Source: an uncultured Desulfobacterium sp.
GTDB lineage: Bacteria > Desulfobacterota > DSM-4660 > Desulfatiglandales > Desulfatiglandaceae
NCBI GenBank assembly: GCA_900258555.1
Contig: LT984854.1
Location: 1,263,077 to 1,327,076, forward strand
Reading direction: 5' to 3'
Length of the DNA: 64,000 bases
The number at the start of each line of letters is the position of its first letter. Position 1 is the first letter of the stretch. A model generated the notes under the pieces. That model was not told the DNA's origin and made no database searches. It saw only the letters and a list, made by a program, of their open reading frames with translations. Of this stretch, positions 35,392 through 43,501 are shown piece after piece. The position numbers and the translations under genes were made by a program.

Positions 35392-36525
35392 ATGAGTCAA
35401 TTTGCCCTGACAGATGAACAGAAAGAATTCGCGAAAAAGGTTCTGGACCTGGCCCGGAAGGTACTTGCGCCCATGTCTTATGACATTGACAAAAAGGGCC
35501 TTTATCCATGGGATATTATAAGGAAATTTTCTAAGTTTGGCCTTATGGGCATTGCAGTACCAAAGGAATACGGCGGCATGGGCCGCAACCTTTTTGATGT
35601 GTGTCTGGCAGTGGAGCAGGTCGCAGGCGTTGATGTGTCCGCAGCTATGTGGGTGGGTGTCAACATTGGCGGACTTCTACCCCTGTTGAATGGTGGAAAT
35701 GCAGAGCAGAAGAGTCAATACCTCCCCAAGATAGCCGCTGGTGAATATATAACCGGCGTAGCCTTCACCGAACCTGAGGCAGGCTCAGATCTTCATTCCC
35801 TGAGGACGAGCGCTGTGCGCAGGTCTGATCACTATGTGATTAATGGGAGAAAATGTTTTATATCCAATGCAGGCATTGCCAAGGTCTATTCCCTGTTGGC
35901 AAGAACCGGAAAGGGAAAGGAAGGGATCACCGGCTTTATCCTTGACGCGGACACCCCCGGGCTGTCCGTGGGGAAGATGGAGCGGAAGATGGGTGTGCGG
36001 GGCTCTCATACGGGTGATTTGATACTTGAAGACTGTAGGATCCCTTTTGAAAAGCGACTGGGAAATGATGGTGAAGGTGCAGGCCTTGCCATGGGCATGC
36101 TCACCTTTACCAGACCCCTGATCGGCGCGCAGGCCGTAGGGTTGGCTAGAGGGGTCTTTGAGTATACGCTTAAGTACGCACGTGAAAACAAGGCGCGGCT
36201 TTCGCCCTACTTTGAGAACGTAAAATATAGACTTGCCGATATGGCCATCCGGATTGAAGGTGCAAGACAACTGGTATATCAAACCGCTTTTTTGGCAGAT
36301 TCAGGCCATTCTAATGCGGGCAAATTCTCATCCATGGCCAAGTGCTTTGCCACAGATGTGGCAATGGATGTTTGCATTGAGGCGGTTTCTGTGTTTGGTC
36401 CACGTGGTTACACCTCTGATTTTTCTGTTGAAAGATTCATGCGGGACGCGAAGATACTTCAGATCTACGAAGGGACGAATCAGATACAAAGGGTGACCAT
36501 TGCAAAGGCGTTGCTGGGCCGCTGA
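35392..36525 (+). CDS. Acyl-CoA dehydrogenase 1
   Basis: 377-residue flavoprotein of the acyl-CoA dehydrogenase family that oxidises an acyl-CoA to a 2,3-enoyl-CoA and passes electrons to ETF. It has AFTEPEAGSDLHSL near residue 124, the FAD/substrate loop FISNAGIAKVYSL, and YEGTNQIQR near 363 with the catalytic glutamate. GAGAGGAA precedes the ATG. The substrate may be straight-chain, branched or dicarboxylic (glutaryl-CoA type); motifs do not decide. Confidence 0.93.
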   Translation: MSQFALTDEQKEFAKKVLDLARKVLAPMSYDIDKKGLYPWDIIRKFSKFGLMGIAVPKEYGGMGRNLFDVCLAVEQVAGVDVSAAMWVGVNIGGLLPLLNGGNAEQKSQYLPKIAAGEYITGVAFTEPEAGSDLHSLRTSAVRRSDHYVINGRKCFISNAGIAKVYSLLARTGKGKEGITGFILDADTPGLSVGKMERKMGVRGSHTGDLILEDCRIPFEKRLGNDGEGAGLAMGMLTFTRPLIGAQAVGLARGVFEYTLKYARENKARLSPYFENVKYRLADMAIRIEGARQLVYQTAFLADSGHSNAGKFSSMAKCFATDVAMDVCIEAVSVFGPRGYTSDFSVERFMRDAKILQIYEGTNQIQRVTIAKALLGR

Positions 36526-36630
36526 AAGGATGGTAAGTCCTTCAAAAAATTGAGGAACACCTTATGTAGTATCCGAATGAACGCCCCGAATATTGGGCCT
36601 GAAATTTAGCATATTAAAATATGTCCATTC

Positions 36631-36683
36631 TTAAATTAAAAATTCACTATTAAAAATTCAAGATTGTGTCTGAATGGCTTTTT
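36631..36683 (+). repeat. AT-rich dispersed repeat, copy 2
   Basis: Same unit as 23457-23512 in the opposite orientation: ttaaattaaaaattcac, then attgtgtctgaatggctttt. It lies just before the second acyl-CoA dehydrogenase gene and contains an ATG that extends that frame artificially. Confidence 0.75.
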
Positions 36684-36706
36684 CATCTAGACACCGGGTG
36701 ATAGTT

Positions 36707-37855
36707 ATGAGTTCTGATTATAGTCTTACAAATGAACAAAACATGGTCAGAGACACTGTTCGTCGGATGGCTCAGGAAAAAATTGCTCCACTTGCAGCAG
36801 AAGTTGACGATACAGGTGTGTTTCCAACAGCAATAACAGATCAATTCAAGGAATTGGGCCTTTTTGGGCTTGCCTTTCCCGAGTCATACGGCGGTAGCGA
36901 TATGGGAATTCTCTCTTCCGCCCTTGTGCTGGAAGAGATTGGGAGGGTCTGCTCGTCTTCGGCAATTGTCTGCGCTGCGCCTATAATAACAGGCCGTCTT
37001 ATACTTGAGTATGGAGGAGATGATCAGAAAAACTCCTTTTTGCCCCGCATCGTCTCAGGTGATTTAACCGCGACTATTGCCCTCTTTGAGACTGATGCCG
37101 GATCAGACCCGGAAAAGATTTCTGCATATGCAGAAAAAACGGGCAAACAATATATTATAAACGGCAGAAAGGGCCTGGTGGACCTTGCTGACAAGGCAGG
37201 TTTGATCATCGTCTTTGCAAGGGCAAAAAATAGCGGGGTTAATAAAGGGATAAGCGCCTTCCTGATTGAAAAAGATACGGCCTCATGGGCGATAGAACGT
37301 ACCGTGGAAAAGATGGGTGCCACTGCAGTCCATGCCTGTGATCTGGCTTTTGAAGACTGTCCTGTCCCGGAAAAGGGCAGGCTTGGAGAAGAAGGGTCTG
37401 GCCGGGAAATAGCGGTAAGGGCCAGTGGGTTAAATTGTATTTTGACCGCTGCCCGCGGCCTTGGGATCGCCCAGGCGGCACTTGATTACTCTTTGAACTA
37501 CACCCAGGAGCGGGTCCAGTTCGGTCGCCCCATCTCGTCATTTCAGGGTATTCAGTTTATGCTCGCCGATATGGCGACCCTGGTCGAAACCGGCCGCTGC
37601 TTGGTGTATAAGGCATGTGCAGAGGTAGACCGGGGGCAGGCTGAAGGGTACTATTTAGGGGCAATGGCAAAATGTTTTGTTTCAGATGTTGCGATGAAGG
37701 TCTCTACTGATGCAATTCAGTTGCTGGGTGGCTACGGATATATGAAGGATCATCCGGTTGAGAGAATGATGCGCGATGCAAAATTGACTCAGCTTGCTGA
37801 GGGGACCAATTATACGCAGCATGTTCTCCTTGCAGAAGGACTGTTTGACCTGTGA
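36707..37855 (+). CDS. Acyl-CoA dehydrogenase 2
   Basis: 382-residue acyl-CoA dehydrogenase. It has ALFETDAGSDPEKI near residue 123, in which the usual TEP is FET, GAMAKCFVSDVAMKV and LAEGTNYTQH with the catalytic glutamate near 365. The changed FET motif and TNYTQH instead of TNQIQR make it the most divergent of the three dehydrogenases here, so it may use a different acyl-CoA. The start at 36707 is chosen because the earlier in-frame ATG lies in a dispersed repeat. Confidence 0.92.
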   Translation: MSSDYSLTNEQNMVRDTVRRMAQEKIAPLAAEVDDTGVFPTAITDQFKELGLFGLAFPESYGGSDMGILSSALVLEEIGRVCSSSAIVCAAPIITGRLILEYGGDDQKNSFLPRIVSGDLTATIALFETDAGSDPEKISAYAEKTGKQYIINGRKGLVDLADKAGLIIVFARAKNSGVNKGISAFLIEKDTASWAIERTVEKMGATAVHACDLAFEDCPVPEKGRLGEEGSGREIAVRASGLNCILTAARGLGIAQAALDYSLNYTQERVQFGRPISSFQGIQFMLADMATLVETGRCLVYKACAEVDRGQAEGYYLGAMAKCFVSDVAMKVSTDAIQLLGGYGYMKDHPVERMMRDAKLTQLAEGTNYTQHVLLAEGLFDL

Positions 37856-37972
37856 GGATCACAGCTAAGTGCACGAAATCTTAAAAATAGTACCTTCAAG
37901 TAAAAAAAGCCTTGACACAATGTGGTGAAAATGTGATTTTTTTAACAAGCTTAGGGAGGAGGTGTTTTTTTT

Positions 37973-37994
37973 AAACCAAACAATCGTTTGGTTT
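37973..37994. promoter_or_regulatory. 22-bp palindromic operator upstream of the CoA-transferase genes
   Basis: AAACCAAAC and GTTTGGTTT are perfect 9-base arms around AATC. Such A/T-flanked CCAAAC palindromes are typical of TetR-family repressors of acyl-CoA genes. A consensus TTGACA lies at 37912-37917, 55 bases upstream, with only a weak -10. No TetR gene is in the window. Confidence 0.6.
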
Positions 37995-38111
37995 GTTTTT
38001 AAAAATTAGTCGGTAAGGCATAAAAATTTTATTATTTGCCTAGAGCTCACAGGCGTTGGCCTGGGAACATATGAGTCAAAATTATTAATTACTTTAAGGA
38101 GGCTTATGTAA

Positions 38112-39005
38112 ATGGTTGCTATACGAGACGAAAGGATTGTTTCTATCGAAGAGGCCGTATCAGTAGTCAAAGACGGTGATGTTGTCGGGTTATCTGGTTC
38201 GGTCCTTTTCAATCAGCCTGCCGCATTGGCAAGGGCTGTGATCAGAAAAGGCGTGAAAGACTTGACCCTGGTAATGCTTACCGGCGGGCTGGTTTCAGAC
38301 ATGCTGGTTGGTGCAGGATGTGTCAAAAAGATTGTGACGACTTATATGGCAATGCAGGACTATGCACCGATCTGCCCCAATTTCCAGAGAAAATACATGT
38401 CTGGTGAAGTAAAGTTCTGGGAATGCGACTTTCAGCATTTTCACTGCACGATCAAGGGCGCACAATGGGGCATGCCCTATCTCTTGACAAAGGCTGGCAT
38501 AGGCACAGACATTTGCAAGATCAATCCCGATCTGGAAGAGATCGAATACAAGGGCGAAAAATGGGTTAAGGTCCCCCCCACTCCCCTTGATGTGTCCCTA
38601 ATCTATGCAAACAAGGTTGATCCTTACGGCAATTGTATTTATGAGGGCAGCGTCTTTGCGGAGTTCATCCTGGCAAATGCCACAAAGAGGGCGATCATTG
38701 TCCAGGCCGAAGAAATCGTACCCAATGAATACATCAGAAGAGATCCCAGGGTTGCAATTCTGGGTGGTCCGACCAGGGCGGACTATGTTGTTGACGTACC
38801 CTATGGTGCACATCCTGATGAAGGCCCAAAATACTATGCCCACGATGCCCAGTTCTGCAAAGAGTATGTAAAGGCTGCAAAGAGTGATGAGACCTTCAAG
38901 GTGTGGCTTGACAAATACGTTTACGGCCCCAAGACCCAGGCCGAGTATCTCGAGGCTGTTGGTGGGATCACAAAACTTCTAACCCTGAGACAGAGCATGA
39001 TATAA
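38112..39005 (+). CDS. Class I CoA-transferase-like subunit A (GctA/IpdA type)
   Basis: 297-residue alpha subunit of the family I CoA-transferase fold, with GDVVGLSGSVLFNQPAALA near residue 21, TLVMLTGGL, and a CoA-binding NKVDPYGNCIYEGS near 170. It pairs with the downstream gene (14-base gap). Known members are glutaconate CoA-transferase and the IpdAB ring-cleaving hydrolase of steroid degradation. AGGAGG lies before the ATG. Which activity applies depends on the catalytic residue discussed for subunit B. Confidence 0.87.
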   Translation: MVAIRDERIVSIEEAVSVVKDGDVVGLSGSVLFNQPAALARAVIRKGVKDLTLVMLTGGLVSDMLVGAGCVKKIVTTYMAMQDYAPICPNFQRKYMSGEVKFWECDFQHFHCTIKGAQWGMPYLLTKAGIGTDICKINPDLEEIEYKGEKWVKVPPTPLDVSLIYANKVDPYGNCIYEGSVFAEFILANATKRAIIVQAEEIVPNEYIRRDPRVAILGGPTRADYVVDVPYGAHPDEGPKYYAHDAQFCKEYVKAAKSDETFKVWLDKYVYGPKTQAEYLEAVGGITKLLTLRQSMI

Positions 39006-39019
39006 GGAGGGCGAATACA

Positions 39020-39865
39020 ATGGCTAAAGTTTACGAAGGTGAATACACCATATCTGAGCTTCAATCTATTCTGATTTCACGACAGATCAAGTTTGAAGAC
39101 AATATTATCGGTCCGGGTTTCTATAATGACGTTGTTTATAATGGTGCTCTTCTGGCCATGAAGAACCATGCGCCCAACACCCTGTATCTCTCAGGTATTG
39201 GATGGTCAAGCCTTGCACAGGCGGAAATCCCAAGGCATACGCCGATGTACATCCCGTTTGAATACCGCTTCATGGCCATCTGCGAAAAGATCATCAGGGG
39301 TCATGATGAGATTCAGCTCTCAGCAGGCGGTCCAAGACGCCACTGCGACGTATTCTTCCTGGGCGCCATGCAGGTGGACAAATATGGAAACCAGAACATC
39401 TCCATCAGGGGCTCAATAGACAAACCCACGTTCCGCGGTCCTGGAATAATCGGGCTTCAGACCTTCTCCACATTTATGGACAGGTACTATATTTACACAA
39501 GAAACCATGACACCAGGACATTTGTTGACGAGGTGGACTTCATCTCCGCCGCCGGTTACAAGAACAGAAACGGCGACAGGGAAAGCTGGGGTTTTGCAAA
39601 ACACGGATGGAATCCAAATGGCCCCAAAGAGATCATAAGCCCCATCGCATGCATGGACTTTGATGAAAAGACCAAGCACATGAGGCTGAAATCCGTTCAT
39701 CCCGGTCACACTGTGCAGGAAGTAAAGGAGAAAACAGGATTTGAACTTATTATACCTGCTAATGTCCCCCAGACTGATCCGCCTTACGAAGAAGAAATTG
39801 TCACGCTAAGGGAACAGATTGATAAGACAAAGTGTTTGAAGAGATTGCACGGATTGCAGGAATAA
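39020..39865 (+). CDS. Class I CoA-transferase-like subunit B without the usual glutamate
   Basis: 281-residue beta subunit. It carries the CoA-binding FFLGAMQVDKYGNQNIS segment near residue 113 and the C-terminal VDFISAAGYKNRNG and DFDEKTKHMRLKSVHPG regions of glutaconate-CoA-transferase-like proteins. In GctB the catalytic glutamate sits in a VESG strand near residue 54; the matching place here reads LYLSGIG, with leucine. IpdAB also lacks that glutamate and works as a hydrolase. So this pair is more likely an acyl-CoA or cyclic-ketone hydrolase than a true transferase, an inference from aligned positions by eye. Confidence 0.85.
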   Translation: MAKVYEGEYTISELQSILISRQIKFEDNIIGPGFYNDVVYNGALLAMKNHAPNTLYLSGIGWSSLAQAEIPRHTPMYIPFEYRFMAICEKIIRGHDEIQLSAGGPRRHCDVFFLGAMQVDKYGNQNISIRGSIDKPTFRGPGIIGLQTFSTFMDRYYIYTRNHDTRTFVDEVDFISAAGYKNRNGDRESWGFAKHGWNPNGPKEIISPIACMDFDEKTKHMRLKSVHPGHTVQEVKEKTGFELIIPANVPQTDPPYEEEIVTLREQIDKTKCLKRLHGLQE

Positions 39866-39895
39866 GAAACAGGCGGTTTTAAGATAGTCAGAAAG

Positions 39896-39923
39896 GGGGG
39901 AGGGGTGAGGTCACCTCTCCCCC
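39896..39923. terminator. Hairpin between CoA-transferase and etf genes
   Basis: GGGGGAGGGGTGA at 39896-39908 pairs with TCACCTCTCCCCC at 39911-39923, with one G-U pair. There is no T-run, so it may be an attenuator or RNA-stabilising stem rather than a full terminator. Confidence 0.5.
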
Positions 39924-39960
39924 TCTATGGGATGAATACTATTATATTTGAGGTGTACCA

Positions 39961-40761
39961 TTGGATATCATTGTATGTATAAAGCAGGTGCCTGATATAT
40001 CAGAGATTGCAAAGGTAAAGACCGACCCAAAAACAGGCACTATTATTAGAGAAGGCGTCCCTTCCGTTGTTAACCCCTTTGATGAATTTGCGGTTGAAGA
40101 GGCCGTAAGGGTCAAGGAACGTTCAGAGGGAGAAGTAAATGTAACGGTCATTACCATGGGCCCACCTCAGGCTGAAGAAGCGCTCAGAAAATGTCTGAGC
40201 ATGGGTGCAGATAATGCTATACTTTTAAGCGACCGTGCATTTGCAGGCGGCGATACGCTTGCCACTGGCTATGTCCTGGCCATGGCGATAAAAAAGATCG
40301 GGGCCTATGACATGATTTTTTGCGGCCAGCAGGCCACTGACGGCGACACCGCCCAGGTGGGCCCAAGCATTGCGGAAAATATACATATTCCACAGATCAC
40401 GTATATAAACAAACTCGAAGTTCAGAAGAAGAAGATCGTTGCTCACAGAGAAATAGAAGGGGGCGTAGAGGTGATTGAATGCCGTATGCCGGTCCTTATG
40501 ACCGCAGTAAAAGGGCTCAATGAACCCCGCATCCCAAAATATAAGGCGATTACCAAGGCCCTGTCAAAGGAGATTGTCGTCTGGGGCGCGGCTGATCTTG
40601 ATCTTGATATGGATCGGGTCGGCCTGAGTGGTTCTCCCACAAATGTTGTTAAGGTCTTTAGCCCTGAAGCAAGGCAGGGGGGCCAAAAAATTCAAGGACT
40701 TACATATGACGAAGCCGCCCTCAAGATCCTGGAAATCCTGAAAGAGGAAAAGGCCTTATAA
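39961..40761 (+). CDS. etfB: Electron transfer flavoprotein beta subunit
   Basis: 266-residue ETF beta subunit that accepts electrons from acyl-CoA dehydrogenases. It begins DIIVCIKQVPD and has NPFDEFAVEEA, TLATGYVLAMAIKK and GQQATDGDTAQVGPSIAE, all family positions. Initiation is TTG with GAGGTG 6 bases upstream. It is 33 bases before etfA. Confidence 0.95.
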   Translation: MDIIVCIKQVPDISEIAKVKTDPKTGTIIREGVPSVVNPFDEFAVEEAVRVKERSEGEVNVTVITMGPPQAEEALRKCLSMGADNAILLSDRAFAGGDTLATGYVLAMAIKKIGAYDMIFCGQQATDGDTAQVGPSIAENIHIPQITYINKLEVQKKKIVAHREIEGGVEVIECRMPVLMTAVKGLNEPRIPKYKAITKALSKEIVVWGAADLDLDMDRVGLSGSPTNVVKVFSPEARQGGQKIQGLTYDEAALKILEILKEEKAL

Positions 40762-40794
40762 GTAAATAAATTATGACAAATAAGAGGTGTTTCG

Positions 40795-41982
40795 GTGGGA
40801 ATACAAGTCATTATTGAAAAATGTACAGGGTGTAAGAAGTGTGTTCTTGCGTGCCCTTTCGGCGCCATGCAGCTTGTGGATAAAAAGGCCACCATCAATT
40901 ACGATGAGTGCACGGTCTGCGGCGCCTGCGCCAATGCCTGTGAGGACGATGCAATTGTAATAGAAAGGGGTGCTGGAAAAGGCACGGAAAATATTGAACA
41001 ATATAAAGGTGTAATGGTCTTTGCCGAGCAACATGCGGGCGAAATGAAAAACTGCTCCTACGAACTCCTGGGTGAAGGCAGAAAGCTCGCTGACAAGCTT
41101 GGTCAGGAACTCACGGCTGTCCTGCCGGGAAGCCAGGTTGAGCATCTCACCAAGGATCTGTTCGCTCATGGAGCCGACAAGGTATATCTGGTGGACAATG
41201 AGAACCTGGCCTCATACATGACCGATCCCTATGCAACCGCTGTCGCTGCTGTAATTGCAAAGTATAAGCCCGCAATAGTGTTATACGGGGCGACCACAAC
41301 CGGCAGGGATCTTGCTCCGAGGATCGCTGCAAGGATTCAAACAGGTCTAACCGCCGATTGTACCGGACTGGACATTGACCCGGAAACAGGGTTGCTCTTG
41401 CAGACCCGGCCCGCATTTGGCGGTAATATAATGGCCACAATAAAGTGCCCGCGTCATCGTCCCCAGATGTCGACTGTCAGGCCCAAGGTGATGAAAAAAC
41501 CTGAACCTGATTACAGCCGCCAAGGTGAATTGATAAAGGTCCCTGTTGAAATAAATCCGAAGAGTATTAAGGCAAAGATTCTTGAAGTTATTAAAGAGGC
41601 AAAGTCTACAGGCGACATTGAAGAGGCTGAAGTCATTATTGCCGGTGGCTGGGGCATGGGAGATGCGACGAATTTCAAGATGCTTGAAGACCTGGCCAAT
41701 GCCCTTGGCGGGGCCGTAGGTGCCTCAAGGGCCGCTGTGGACGCAGGCTGGATGTCCCATTCCTGCCAGGTGGGCCAAACAGGCAAGACAGTATGCCCCA
41801 AGGTCTATATCGCCTGCGGCATCTCGGGCGCTGTTCAGCATCTGGTTGGCATGCAGACATCCGACCTCATTATAGCGATAAACAAGGACCCGGATGCCCC
41901 CATATTCAATGTAGCGAATTATGGAATTGTAGGGGATGTCTTTCAGATAATCCCTAAACTACTGGAAGAATTAAAAAAATAA
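40795..41982 (+). CDS. etfA: Electron transfer flavoprotein alpha subunit with N-terminal ferredoxin
   Basis: 395-residue ETF alpha subunit with an extra N-terminal 2[4Fe-4S] ferredoxin domain: C10xxC13xxC16xxxC20P and C39xxC42xxC45xxxC49. The ETF part has ARIAARIQTGLTADCTGL and the FAD-binding SRAAVDAGWMSHSCQVGQTGKTVCPKVYIACGISGAVQHL region. The ferredoxin-fused form occurs in anaerobes and could pass electrons to membrane Fe-S oxidoreductases or allow bifurcation, which the sequence cannot prove. GTG start with AGAGGTG before it. Confidence 0.95.
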   Translation: MGIQVIIEKCTGCKKCVLACPFGAMQLVDKKATINYDECTVCGACANACEDDAIVIERGAGKGTENIEQYKGVMVFAEQHAGEMKNCSYELLGEGRKLADKLGQELTAVLPGSQVEHLTKDLFAHGADKVYLVDNENLASYMTDPYATAVAAVIAKYKPAIVLYGATTTGRDLAPRIAARIQTGLTADCTGLDIDPETGLLLQTRPAFGGNIMATIKCPRHRPQMSTVRPKVMKKPEPDYSRQGELIKVPVEINPKSIKAKILEVIKEAKSTGDIEEAEVIIAGGWGMGDATNFKMLEDLANALGGAVGASRAAVDAGWMSHSCQVGQTGKTVCPKVYIACGISGAVQHLVGMQTSDLIIAINKDPDAPIFNVANYGIVGDVFQIIPKLLEELKK

Positions 41983-42009
41983 GAATAATCCTTTATTAAG
42001 GAGGGAAAA

Positions 42010-43158
42010 ATGGCTGGAATTTATGAATTGACAAAAGCCCAGATTATGCTGAGGGACTCTGTGAGGCAGCTTGCCCAGGAAAAGATAAAACCTATTGCAG
42101 CACAGCTAGAGGAAGAAGAAAAATTCCCCACACAGGTCCACGAATGGTTCAGGGAGATGGAACTCTATGGACTGGGGATTGAAGAAAAATGGGGAGGTTC
42201 CGGCGCAGGATGCACAGAATGTGCTCTCGCAATAGAACAGATCGCCCAGGTAAGCGCCTCCTGCGCAATTTTGCTTGGCGCCTATTCTCTTGGGCCCAGG
42301 GTCTTGATGAACGTTGGTAACGACGAGCAAAAACAAAAATATCTGACAAAGGTCGCTTCGGGAGAGTTCATTCCCTGTTTTGCACTGACAGAGCCGGAAG
42401 CAGGTTCTGATGCGTCCAATATCCAGACCAAGGCGGTTCAGGATGGCGACGACTGGCTGGTCAGCGGTACAAAGTGTTTTGCTACACTGGCGGATGTGGC
42501 CGATATGTATACTGTCTTTGCCAAGACAGATCCTGAAAAAGGGACTGCCGGCATCTCTGCCTTCCTGATTGATAAAGGTGCTAAAGGGCTTACCATCCCC
42601 AAGCATGAAAAGAAGATGGGATGCAAGGCCGTTCATGTCTGCGAAGTCAAACTGGATGAAGTGCGGGTTCCCCAAAGGAACATGATGGGTGCGAGGGGAG
42701 ACGGCTACAGACAGACCGTCCGCACTGTTGAGGTCAGCCGTTATGCCACCTCAGCAAGGTCTGTTGGTCTTGCCCAGGGTGCATTGGATCACGCGATTGA
42801 ATACGCAAAGCAAAGGGTGGTCTTCGGAAAACCCATTGCAAAGTTCCAGGCCATCCAGTTCATGATCGCTGACATGGCCATTCAGATCGAGGCCGCAAGA
42901 CAGTTGACATACAAGACCGTTGCCGAGATTGACAGAGGTAACCGCGAAGAGGCGGTAAAGTTAGGCTCAATGGCGAAGTGTTTTGCAGCCGATACCGCAG
43001 TAAAAGTTGCATGTGATGCGCTCCAGATATTCGGCGGCTATGGCTACATGGAAGATTATCCAATGGCCCAATACTATCGCGATGCAAAACTCCTCCAGAT
43101 TGCTGAGGGTACCACTCAGATCCAGAGGATGATTGTGGCCCGTGAAGTAATGAAGTAA
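42010..43158 (+). CDS. Acyl-CoA dehydrogenase 3
   Basis: 382-residue acyl-CoA dehydrogenase with TEPEAGSDASNI near residue 123 and IAEGTTQIQRMIV at the C-terminus with the catalytic glutamate. It resembles the butyryl-/short-chain type (ADMAIQIEAARQLTYKTV). It lies 27 bases after etfA with AAGGAGG before the ATG, so it is probably the dehydrogenase that directly partners with this ETF. Confidence 0.94.
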   Translation: MAGIYELTKAQIMLRDSVRQLAQEKIKPIAAQLEEEEKFPTQVHEWFREMELYGLGIEEKWGGSGAGCTECALAIEQIAQVSASCAILLGAYSLGPRVLMNVGNDEQKQKYLTKVASGEFIPCFALTEPEAGSDASNIQTKAVQDGDDWLVSGTKCFATLADVADMYTVFAKTDPEKGTAGISAFLIDKGAKGLTIPKHEKKMGCKAVHVCEVKLDEVRVPQRNMMGARGDGYRQTVRTVEVSRYATSARSVGLAQGALDHAIEYAKQRVVFGKPIAKFQAIQFMIADMAIQIEAARQLTYKTVAEIDRGNREEAVKLGSMAKCFAADTAVKVACDALQIFGGYGYMEDYPMAQYYRDAKLLQIAEGTTQIQRMIVAREVMK

Positions 43159-43170
43159 CAAACAATTCCC

Positions 43171-43194
43171 GTTCCCGCGCATCAGCGTGGGAAC
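43171..43194. repeat. REP-like palindrome / terminator hairpin
   Basis: GTTCCCGCGC at 43171-43180 pairs with GCGTGGGAAC at 43185-43194 with one mismatch. It closely resembles the widespread GTTCCCACGC...GCGTGGGAAC palindromes associated with REP-type transposases, and it ends the acyl-CoA operon. Confidence 0.7.
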
Positions 43195-43264
43195 GGAACC
43201 ACCTTCCTGTCAAGCACAAATTTTCATCGCCCCCACGCTGAATCTCTTCCAGAGGGTGCAACAC

Positions 43265-43480
43265 CTAATTCAATTTCATAATGCTTTGGATAGACCCTTT
43301 AGGGGATATAATTCGTCCAAACCGCAGACCGCCATTGAGCGCTTTTCGAATTTTGGAGGAAAAGGAGTATAAGTGCCCGATATTGGTGGCTACAAAGGCC
43401 TTTGTTCCGATAATTCCGCTGCCTGTAAAGTAACGTGATCGGTATTTGATCTTTTCAATAGCAGACATTGCAGAATTCAC
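43265..43480 (-). pseudogene. Remnant of a REP-associated (Y1) transposase C-terminus
   Basis: This minus-strand frame contains RSRYFTGSGIIGTKAFV followed by a basic segment and GLRFGRI. That order (RYFxDGxVIGxxxFV, basic linker, then a short GGLxxLR-like end) is how REP-associated Y1 transposases finish. The catalytic HUH and tyrosine parts are absent, so it is a decayed fragment. Adjacent REP-like palindromes support the link. Identification is by eye and moderate. Confidence 0.45.
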
Positions 43481-43501
43481 AAATAATTTGCCTGTCCCTA
43501 T

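Noticed and set aside
36674..36706. Upstream ATG of the second acyl-CoA dehydrogenase
   Set aside because: It lies in a dispersed repeat, has no ribosome binding site, and the family N-terminus begins at 36707.
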